64,000 nt of DNA from Siphonodentalium dalli (Eukaryota > Mollusca > Scaphopoda > Gadilida > Siphonodentaliidae). Below are positions 33,749 to 45,700 of the stretch, piece after piece. Below the pieces are notes generated by a model that worked only from the letters and a program-made list of their open reading frames with translations, did no database searches and was not told the origin of the DNA. The number at the start of each line of letters is the position of its first letter. Positions within the stretch are counted from its first letter, which is position 1. The stretch spans positions 6,905,784-6,969,783 of the forward strand of contig CP136066.1 of assembly GCA_032622095.1 (NCBI GenBank), read 5' to 3'. The position numbers and the translations under genes were made by a program.

Positions 33749-36700
33749 CTGTTAAAGCAGAGCAAATATAAATAGTTAGATTAAAGGTTTTGCCAGGGCA
33801 GGGACAAGGATATAGATCGTTTCCGTTGTGTGGTGGAGGGGGGAGGGGCGGTTCCAACTTAGAATTTCCAACTGCACCTCCCTCCCTTGAACAAGACCAA
33901 AAACAAAATGATAAAAAATGATAACATTGTTAAAGAATGTGAGAAAAAATGATAAAAATTGTTAAAGAATATTAGAAAAATTAAAAAAACAGATAATTTT
34001 TTTTTTTAAATGTAAGAAAAATTTATAAAAAATGATAAACAATTGTTAGGCCAATGCATTCTCTTATAAATGTGAGGCGACCTATGGTCGACTCGCATAT
34101 ATAAGCATGCAGTGGCACAGGGTCTTTAATGTTTGTCCAATATAAAAAAATTACCTTGATTTACATCCCATCCCGACCCTATGTTTAATCCCCTCCTCAA
34201 TTTTGTTTTTATTTGGGTATCATTTATATAAACTTTTTTCTCATGCCTTAACCCTCAAATTACATTTGAATGACCCATTAATCAGTCTATTTTGATCAAA
34301 TTGACATCTAAATCAAGTTGTATTATATAAGATAGGATATTGCTCCAATATCTAAAACTGTCCATGACCAACAATTTATTTATATTGGCCTTGGGAAGTC
34401 CACACACCCATTCTTGTCTCAACTTCTCTCTGTTAACCCTTTCAGTGCCAAGTCCGATTTTTGTATCAACCCATATTTCCTTGATCATTTTTCAAATTTA
34501 TTGATTATAATAACTGAAAGGGTTAAAGCAGAGCAAATATAATTAATTAGCTTCAAGATTTCCCCAGGTCAGGGACAATGACAAATTCTGTGATATTCTG
34601 TGGATATTCATCATTTACTCTGAGAAACCAACATTACCCCTTTTATGCCATAATTATCATAATTGCAATTAGAGGATGCTGTCTGGTCTGCCCCCCCCCC
34701 CCCACTCCCCCAATACCAATGTGACCACAATAGAAATGAAAGTGTCAATGACACTGTAGCTCAACTTAGGTAGGGGAATAATTTAATGGTTGACAGTAAA
34801 TGGAGGAATAGGAAACGTTTTTTTTTATATAATTTTTATTTCTTTTTGTTACAATTTGTCATAATGTAATATATAAGGCCAAAAGGAAGAATACCTGAGT
34901 TTAGGGTAACATGAAGGAAAAAAACAGAGGCGGGCGGGCGGTACTTCATTTTATTTTATTTTTTCATTTTATTTTTCACGGGGGATAGTATTTAAGTATT
35001 CGTGCCTTCTAATCATCTGCCAGTGTCACTCGTATAAAGCTTCGGCAAGTCATTGTCACACTAATCAATGTCATGGTAGCTTTAATCAGTTTAATGGTGT
35101 TACAGAAGTTCAATGACATGTATACAGCATGATATTAAATGATATTATATATAGAACTAGAAGGTGACCCGACTTCGTCCGGGCTTTGACCTTGAATTAA
35201 ACCATTTTGAAGGTCAAGGTCAGTTCGGGGTCACAATTTGACCCGTCGAAAACACTCCCCCGATAAAAGTATCCGTAGGTATCAAATTTCGTCGAAATCC
35301 GTTAATTGTTTAATTTATTTTGAGTTAATTCTGCCTTTTTAATCAAGAGACATGATGGTAGCCGTCCCGTGATGGTACCCGTCCCTAAAATAGGTACGTT
35401 TGTGGGTACCCGTTTCAAGGTGAAGATCACCTCGGGCGGAAAGCCCTAAGTACGTCACACAACACGCTCATGTCTGGATGCAGTCATACACGCACACGCC
35501 CAGATGTAATAATCACATTACACACATACGCTCTTTATCGACGACACTGCGGATACGAACGCTCTTTAACTATCAACGCGATTAACCCCACCGTGCCAAT
35601 GGCGGTAATTTTTGTGACTGGGGGTGGAGAATGGGTGCTCTGACGTTCTCAGAAGCGATGCGATGCCACTTCATCTGGTATTTTACCCTTAGATAGGAAG
35701 TTTGGGCTCAATCCGTCCGGCAGTTTTCGAGTTCATCGCGATCACACACACACATATCTTCCAAAATATATAATAGATAAGTGTCTAGTGTTGGAAATTA
35801 AACAGTTTATGTTCACGCTGAAGCTCGGATAAGACGGATATTACAGGCCAAATCCTACGAGTGGACATATTACTGTTCAATTTCCCACACAAGACACTTA
35901 TGATATTTTGTTTATCCACCGACTCGAATACTAAGAAATTTTGCGAAATATTCAACTCAGAAGGTGAATTTAACAAGAGTTCCTCCATTGGAAATGGCAC
36001 ATACATGCGGCAAGGCGAACGTGACGTACAGAATTATTTTTAATCTGACATTTTATTACTATGTCTTTTTCTGTCAGTTCAGAATCCGTGTGGTACCGAT
36101 TCACGCACGACAACATGTCTGTGCTATAGTTGACAGGCGCCATGTTTCTATTCTGATTCATATGAACGCATTTGTGAAGTTTAATAGCTAAAACGCAGGA
36201 TCTATCGCACACGGAAGTGTTTCCGCCATATTCAATCGGCAAAATATCCGGTTACTTTCGATTTGCTAGTTAATACATATCGCGTGTTTTCTGGTTTCCG
36301 CTTTCGAGAAATCGGCGAGGTTTGCCGAACAATGACGAGGGAATACGAATATACTACAACAACAATGGCAGCACTTCCGTTTTTCGTGAATTGACGATAT
36401 TTGCAAGGAAATGGTTTACATGAAGTCGGAGGAAATTTTTGAAAAACGATAAAATGGAATTTGGCGGCAGGTTTTGAGTAGGGGCGGGCGGGTTACCATA
36501 AACACAGGTATTCTTCGTTTTGGCCTAATGGATATAACAAAAACAATGGCGTCACAGTGCACAGTTGCTCTTATCCTGGCAAATTTCATGAACATCCAAC
36601 CAAAGCTACGACCTGTAGCCCGCGCCAAAGGATTTAGTCATGCAAAGAGTAAAATCAAAAAAGGATGTTTTTTGGCCGAATGACCCCAAAATGACTCGTT

Positions 36701-39700
36701 CCCATCTACATGTCAATGTCAACATTCATGACAAATTTCATAAAGATTAGACCAAAGGTACGACCTGTAGCCCGCACCAAAGGAAATTGTTGACGGACAC
36801 ACAGACAGACGGACGCCAACCCATGGCAATAGCTCAAACTTACAAAGTAAGTTGAGCTAATAAATGGTTGTTAGACTGTTTTTTATGCTATCCCGATGGG
36901 TTTTGGTCACCTGATAGCCTCGGACAACCTCATTACAGAGCCAATTCTATAGTAAAACCTGTGACATTTATATTTACACATATATTGCCATATGTACATG
37001 TACCGGTATGCTACATGTAACTCAACTTTACTACACTACACATTGTTCTCGATATATCATATTTTTTCTAAAAGCTGGCTCTTGCAATTGTCATTTTATT
37101 TGTATTGTTGTCTGTTGTTATGGTTATTCAAAGACCATTAAAAGTATCTTATCTTAAGGATAAGCTCAGGGTTTCTGTTAGATGGGGGGTGAATATTTCC
37201 AAAATCTACACCCCCTCTTGTGCTTGAATTTTCCAACTAGTACCTCAAGATTTCCATACGTGGGAAAATTTCAATCTGATAGTATTGGATAATTGTTCAA
37301 CATTTGGAAATCATGAGGTGACAAGTGATTGGAGGTCACTAGTTCAAAAAACTTTTGGTCTGAAAACATCCCAGTAACTACGTTATCAAGTCTGGATATA
37401 GTGTGTCTGACATTTGCAGAATGAGGTCCCCGGAGGGTTAATTTAGTGACACTATCCTGCACTGCAGGCTAGCATCACCAAATTCACCCTCTGGGGACCT
37501 CAATCTGCTTAAGCCTCAACTATTATGGGAGACCTAGGATCAGATTGAAGTTCCCCAGTTGAAGTTGGTGATGTTCACCCATTAGTTACCTCGATTATGC
37601 ATTTTATCTTTTTAAAATTAAGGGATATAAAAACTGAAGAGAAGGGAAGAGTAACTAAAAACATTGTTAATTTGAGACTATAGATACTTCCCAGAAGATG
37701 AGGCCTAAGCAGAATGAGGTCGCCACATGGTGAATTTGATGATGCTAGTCCACTGTGCGGGAAATTCTGGAATTATCACACACTATATCCAGGCTTCTAT
37801 TTGACAATATTCCAAGAGTTCAAAACCAGATCCCAAAGATTTCCATTGTTACAAATTCAGATGTTCCGAAATGACCTGCCGAAATTCAGATGTTCCGAAA
37901 TCACCTGCTGAAATTCAGATGTTCCAAAATCACCTGCCGAAGTTCAGATGTTCCGAAATGGCTAACATTTCGGGAAAAGTAGATTCTATAGAATGCTTGG
38001 TAAAGAAAGAAGTTTACTCCATAAAATGTTCTAGATTCGGAAAAGATGTTTAGTCCATAAAATGTTCTAGATTCGGAAAAGATGTTTAGTCCATAAAATG
38101 TTCTAGATTCGGAAAAGATATTTAGTCCATAAAATGTTCTAGATTCGGAAAAGATGTTTAGTCCATAAAATGTTCTAGATTCGGAAAAGATGTTTAGTCC
38201 ATAAAATGTTCTAGATTCGGAAAAGATATTTAGTCCATAAAATGTTCTAGATTCGGAAAAGATGTTTAGTCCATAAAATGTTCTAGATTCGGAAAAGATG
38301 TGTATACCATAAAATGTTCTAGATTCGGAAAAGATGTGTACACCATAAAATGTTCTAGATTCGGAAAAGATGTTTAGTCCATAAAATGTTCTAGATTCGG
38401 AAAAGATGTTTAGTCCATAAAATGTTCTAGATTCGGAAAAGATATTTAGTCCATAAAATGTTCTAGATTCGGAAAAGATGTTTAGTCCATAAAATGTTCT
38501 AGATTCGGAAAAGATGTGTATACCATAAAATGTTCTAGATTCGGAAAAGATGTGTACACCATAAAATGTTCTAGATTCGGAAAAGATGTTTAGTCCATAA
38601 AATGTTCTAGATTCGGAAAAGATGTTTAGTCCATAAAATGTTCTAGATTCGGAAAAGATATTTAGTCCATAAAATGTTCTAGATTCGGAAAAGATGTTTA
38701 GTCCATAAAATGTTCTAGATTCGGAAAAGATGTGTATACCATAAAATGTTCTAGATTCGGAAAAGATGTGTACACCATAAAATGTTCTAGATTCGGAAAA
38801 GATGTTTAGTCCATAAAATGTTCTAGATTCGGAAAAGATGTGTATACCATAAAATGTTCTAGATTCGGAAAAGATGTGTATACCATAAAATGTTCTAGAT
38901 ACTGATGTCTGGAATTTTTTTGGGGGACAAATTTTATTAGGCTGTTTTTCTCATCGATTTCTTTTCTATGTATAAATTTCTATGTATAATTGCCCAAGAA
39001 CATTTAATTTACTGGCCGTGACATTTTATGCTGTGTTTCAATGGACTCAAGGCTTTTAAAGAGATCGTTATCCAGACTTGATGTTCACACATAAGATTAC
39101 CTCAGTTTGTTTTCTTCGGCCTCTCGATCACGATCTGGGAGAAAACTTGTATCAACATTTGGGTTTTTACCTGTGAATAAATGAACATTTACTAGTAACA
39201 GAATATTGTGCAATGAAAAGGTGAGTACATATATACCTGTAGAACCAGGGAATGGAATAAATGGTGAAGTGAATATAGGTAATTGCTAAACAATTTAATA
39301 TTTCCTTGAGCATGTTGCTACCGACTGCATATTGTTAACCCTTACATGATGGGAGCTGTGCTGGTGCAGCATTAAAGATCCTGTGCCAGTGCATTCTCGT
39401 ATATATGCGAGTCTCCCATAGGTCAATTGCTGATGTGTTTGTGGGTGCATCGGCATGTGGTACATGTAAAAATGTTGAATCATAGTGACAGGACAATCAC
39501 TCACAGTGCAACCTGGCAATCACTCAGACGGCGACCGGACAATCCAGGCTTCTTAACGGTACCAGTACCGGTAACGCAACCATCAGTACTTGGACAATTT
39601 CCATGGTACTGGTACTGAGTGTACAGCGGTACACAGTACTAGGCAGTACTCAAATTATTAGTCTATATACGTTTGTTTAAGCAATGAATAACTTGATTTA

Positions 39701-42700
39701 GATGTTATTTGCAGTGTTAACAAAACCAAATTTCAACCAGTTTGTTATTGCTAAATAAATGGTGCTTGTATACATATTGTGACAATATTCACATAGAAGC
39801 AAACGTGATTTGCAACTTGCCCTGACCAAAACGGAAGGCAATAGGATCTATCGGTAGATGCAAAAAGTACTTATTTTGTCGCAAAGTTGGATAATTTAAA
39901 TTATGCACATCGTCTGCATATATCATCGGGTGCCACGGTAACCTCCACCCAACGTGACTAATTAGCGACGCTTCTATGAGTGTTGAAACATACACATACT
40001 GTGACTGTGACCTAAACATAAAAGACAATTACAAATCACCAATCGCTGACTGAGCAACAGGTCATGATACACGTGGCCTTGACTGACAGCATGTGCTGTA
40101 ACTGCAGCTGAATCAATGTTGAGGGGATATATCATGTATCATTTCTGTACTTCAAAGACACCAAATGATCAATCTGTAACGGACATGCACCATTCCTCGA
40201 GGCTCGATTTGATATGTTGTAATAAGTTAACCCTTTACCCGACAGAACGGCCCTGTGCCAATGCTTCTCTTATATATGCGAGTCGACCATAGGTTGCCTC
40301 GCATATATAAGAGAATACATTGGCTTAACATATTAAAAATGATAAAATTGTCAAAGAATGTAGAAAAATATTATAAAAATTGTTAAGAACTGTAAGAAAA
40401 AATTATAAAATTGTTAAAGAATGTAAGAAAAAATGGTAAAAAGAGAATGCATTGGCACAGGGCATAACTGTGACCATCACAATGTGGTCAATGAACCGGT
40501 TCCAATGATATCCATATTTGTATGGTGTTATTGAGACAGACCAAATATATTTTAGGCTGTTGAAGCTTTATTTGGGCGTTTTTGGCCGTTTTGTTGGGTA
40601 AAGGGTTAAATGATTGATCAATACAGACAGCTTTAGATGTCCATTATTGTATTATATTTATTTCAATAGGATTCCATAATCACAATTTTAATAGTCAGTG
40701 AACCTGTGTTTGTGAATATAAACTGCTCATCATTAATATGTTCAAAGTTGAGGAAGCTTTTTCAACCGCTTTGTAAAAATACCAAAGCAGAAAAGCTTAC
40801 CGACCTGCCAACCATCTTGAATCTTCGCTACATATCATATTCATACATAGGAACAACGTTGCCTGTTACCATTTTGGATATAAGATCAATTACATTTATG
40901 GCGACTATGATCACTCAGTGAGGATACACAGCGGAGTGGTTGCATGAACTCACAGTACAAATAAAAAAAATATATAATAATTATGACATAAATAAAATAC
41001 ACCCATAGTAGTCGAGAGCACCAAATATACCCCACTCGTGATATTGTGGATTTAATCACCCACCAAAAGGCTCATGGTTAACCCATTGAGTGCCAGGGGC
41101 CGATCTCATCGGCCCTAAACATACAAAATAAGTCTGTTAAAGAATATAAGAATAAATTATTAAAATTGTAAAAAAAATAAAAAAAATTGTTAGGCCAATG
41201 CATTCTCTTATATATGCGAGGCGACCTATGGTCGACTCGCATATATAAGAGAATGCATTGGCACAGGGTATATGGGTTGATACAAAAATCGACCTGGCAC
41301 TCAAAGGGTTAAAACCACAATTCCACGTGTAGTGAAAACTCGGTACTCTGAGCTATTATGGGTGTATTCTATATGATCCAATCTACTCATCAAATAGTTA
41401 AATATAATGAATTTGATGATGCTGCTTACCAAATCTTTTCTTTTTCATCACAGATGTCGTCGGCACCATTTGAGCATACCCCTCCTCCTCTTCTTCTTCT
41501 TCTGCCTCCTCCTCCTCTACCCCCTCATCCTCCTCACCGTCGTCTTCATTCGGATTGAATGATAGATTCGCAATCTGAATATCAGATGTTTTAAGATAAT
41601 GTTTTAAAGGGGGACTGTACCCTAAATTTGACCATTTATGGGACCATCTCCTTTTATACTCAACAGAATGTAACAAATAATGATAAAAAAAAATGATAAA
41701 AATTGTTAAAATAGATTGTAAGAAATCATGATAAAAATGATAAAAATTGTTAAAGAATATAAAAAAAAACAAATAATAAAAAAATGATAAAAATTGTTAA
41801 AGAATGTAAGAAAAATTGATAAAAAAATATAAAATTTTGTTAGGCCAATGCATTCTCTTATATATGCGAGGCGACATATGGTCGAAACAACATGGCAATT
41901 ATAATGAAAATGAATTTATGACTCCAGCCATTTATTCATTTTCATTATAATTACCATGTTATTTGATCGTTCATAGAGCACACAAGAGTATTTTGCACTA
42001 ATCCATGGCTCAAATTCATTCACTTGTTCATAAATGGCCGGATTTAGTGTACAGTCCCCCTATTTAAACATTTTTATTGAGAGAAAAAAACAGCAAATGA
42101 TTGAAATAAATAAGTGACAAAATACAATTTTCCTGATTTCAATAATATAAATTATAATGTATTCAAGCCTTCAAATAGTATGTCTGCCATTTGCAGAATG
42201 AGGTCCCCAGTGGGCTAGCATCACCAAATTCACCCTCTGGGAACCTCATTCTGATCAGGCCTCATCTTCTGGGAAGTATCTATAATCTATAGTTTCAAAG
42301 CAACATTGTTTTCAGTTAATATTTCCCTTCTGTTCAGTTTCTATATCCCCTAATTTGCAGAAGATAAAATGCATAATCGAGGTGACTAACAGGTGAATAT
42401 CACCAACTTCAATTGCGGAACTTCAATCTGATCCTAGATCTCCCATAACAGTTGAGGCCTAAGCAGAATAATGTCCCCAAAGGGTGACTTTGGTGATGCT
42501 AGCCCACTCTGTGGCGAAGAATCACTAAATTCATCTTTATTCAGAAAATGTCAAACAGACTATTTCAAGTCTTGAATGTTACAACATAATTCAGCAGTTG
42601 ATATTATAAGTTACAGTGTTTCCAATAGAGTGATAAAAGTCTCGGCGGGACCAATACCATCCGTTGTGAAGCGGAGTGTTGTATTGTTGTGAAGCGGAGT

Positions 42701-45700
42701 GTTGTATTGTTGTGAAGCGGAGTGTTGTATTGTTGTGAAGCGGAGTGTTGTATTGTTGTGAAGCGGAGTGTTGTATTGTTGTGAAGCGGAGTGTTGTATT
42801 GTTGTGAAGCGGAGTGTTGTATTGTTGTGAAGCGGAGTGTTGTATTGTTGTGAAGCGGAGTGTTGTATTGTTGCCGCCGAGCTTTATATCATGGTGGAGA
42901 CACATAAAGGTATTCACCATGTCAACAATTCTAACCAATTGGAAATAATTCCCCACATGCGAGTGTGCTTGCTGAATGTCAAACATTAAGTTTTGAACAA
43001 ATGGCTTCACATTAAATCTGATATATTCGGGTTTATCGATGTGACTTTACATACTATGTATATACATGTACTCATAAAATGACAAAGACTGCCAAAACTA
43101 ATTGCAAACTGTCAAAATTAAAAACTACATGTTAAAAGTACAAACATGAAGATTGTTTGAATTATTCACAGATTTTTTCCATTTCTTATTTACAGTTTCA
43201 GTAAAAAAAAAGTTGTTGGTGGGTTGGTAAATTGGTGTCGGCTTAGCCAATCAATTTCTCAAAAATAAATGAACTATCGTACAATTTTGTCAATGTTTTT
43301 AGTGCTTGTAAATTATCAGATGCTGAATTTAAGTTAGACACCTGTGACTCAGATTAATATATTATAAAGAAATGCAGAAATATGACTGATGAAAGTTAAT
43401 GTTTCTTTTTAGATGAAATTCTTATTGTGACCAACAAATATCTTCTGCTGATATTTTCAGCCTATAGTATTTACCAACAATAGTAAAATTGAGATGGTAT
43501 TAAAAAAATGTTGATTCTTGATTACAGTGTCATGATGATTACAGTTCACACTTACCAGGTCAGGCACATCCTGAATTCCACTATTATAGTGGTATTCCAC
43601 TATTTTGTGGTATATGACTATAACATATTCATATTTCCTTTATTTGCGTCAGGAATAGAAGAGGACGCATTCCAGTGCACAGCCAAATGTCACTCTTAAC
43701 AATATCGCAGCGAATGAACAGTCTTCCGACAAAATTTGTTGTGCAATCTTTTGCGCCAGCTTCGTTATTCAATAATATTATATTATTACTTATATATGTC
43801 TATCTATATGACAATAACGTGATGACTCAATCGTTCCTTCATAACAACATTTCAACTAATTGCATGCTAATTGAGTTGTGCCATCATGATAAATCATTCT
43901 CCTGGACAAAATATATGTATGATACAGAATTAGTGCGAAGATGATTCTGAATAATATTTTTGTGAAATATGATTTTGGATTATCCCTCTTTTATCAAATT
44001 AACAAAATGGTAATGGGCATATACCACTATAATAGTGGAATTCAGGATGTGTCTGACCCGCTCACACTCACACCTGTCTCCTCTGAAAAAGTTTTATGAT
44101 ATACTAGCTGTGGTACCTGGCATTGCTCGGGTAAAGATTAGAAACGAAGTGTTTTAACAAGCACTTACTCAATTTCAAAGAACTTATATATTCACCGCAT
44201 TGGTGGTCTTCCCTTCTGCTACATGGATGAAGAGGTTTTGCTATTATCGAATGCTTGAGGACCTGTTGAACTAGTCCTGATATGGAATGGATAAAGAGCG
44301 TTATGGTCGCTTATGCTATTCGAGGCAATGTCTGACATTGAGTGCGGTCTCTGTGGAGACTAGTGATAAAGAGCGTTCACTGTCGATCTATTCCTGATAT
44401 GGTAAGAATAAAGAGCGTTCTGCTCGCTTATGTGCAGCAACTTGTTAACAACATTCCGTGCGAAGTCTCAGCTGGACTTTTTTAAGGTAGGGCCCTGCGA
44501 ATTGGAAATTCGGCAACCGAATTGAATCTCAAATCGAATCGGGTGTCTGATGTCGACATCGACATTTAATCCGAATCGATTGGAGAAAAATCACAGCCCT
44601 CTTAATTCAGATTGTTTAGCTTCTGCAATCTGCTACAGCAACCCTTTATCGTGGACCAGTTTGCTTCAGCAAATTGCTTTGGCATTGATTCCCGTAACCA
44701 ATTATGATGGCTGAAAATCATAGCTGACATCGGATATCCATCTAATTATTATTCACTTATTTGTCATAAAAGCTGAGACTTTTTCCAAATATGAAACAAA
44801 GAATGAAGACAGATTTGAAAGACAAACATTTTGCGACTCAGACTGACATCGTTCTCAGCATTATTTTTGAACGAAAATTAAAACTGTATATCACTTAGTC
44901 TAACATGTGAAATATATGCAATCTAAAGATTTCTAAGCAGACCTTGACACCGACTATAAAATGAATAATTACTACTGAAAATACACTACTCGACTACTCC
45001 AGCAGTGAGTATATATATAATATAGCATTTCTTAATTTGATATCACCAATGACTAAGACTGTATATTACAAGGATTTCAGGACTGATATATGTTGTATCA
45101 TAAACAATGGCATGCATATCGATGTGCATGACCTGCCGCATCAGTACCCGGATGGCTACTTATAATAATGTATTCCGTTTGATGGGCGGTAACTCTATAT
45201 AATCATCATGTGTGTTCATCCTTGAATTTAATAAAATATTGCGATACCTGGCTTTCTTGTATTTATTATTATTATTATTAACATTTGTAGAGCGCCTATT
45301 TCACTACAGAGTTGTGTTCATAGGCGCTGGTACATAAAATATCTGATAAAATATATATACAATAAAAGATCATCATACTATAGGATAAAAGAGAAAACAC
45401 GCGGATAAAATAAGTCTAAGAGATGGCAAATCCTAAAAAATCACAGATATAAATTAATGGTTAAAAAAGTCATTTGAAGAGAAACTCCAGATAAAGTCAG
45501 ATAAAATTTCAGTTGAGTCCATAAGCTATTTTAAAAAGATGTGTCTTTAAAAGTTTACGGAATTCTAAACGATCATCCGTAAGCCTCAGAGCCTCCGGGA
45601 GTTTGTTCCACAACTTTGGAGCTGTGACAGAGAAGGCTCTGTCCCCTAACGTAGGATGGTTTGAGTTAGGAAGTGTTAGAAATCTCTTCCCGTCTGATCT

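Noticed and set aside
33228-33765. FAM50 as a processed or broken pseudogene, given only exon 5 is obvious
   Set aside because: Four further exons with GT-AG sites and matching phases were found, giving a full-length intact frame.
35785-36242. Short overlapping frames on both strands (60-90 codons)
   Set aside because: They lie inside a Harbinger-like element in intron 4 and show no recognisable domain.
42591-43010. 139-codon frame with [18 protein letters not shown] repeats
   Set aside because: By-product of the 23-bp minisatellite (three units equal 69 bases, so frames cycle without stops).
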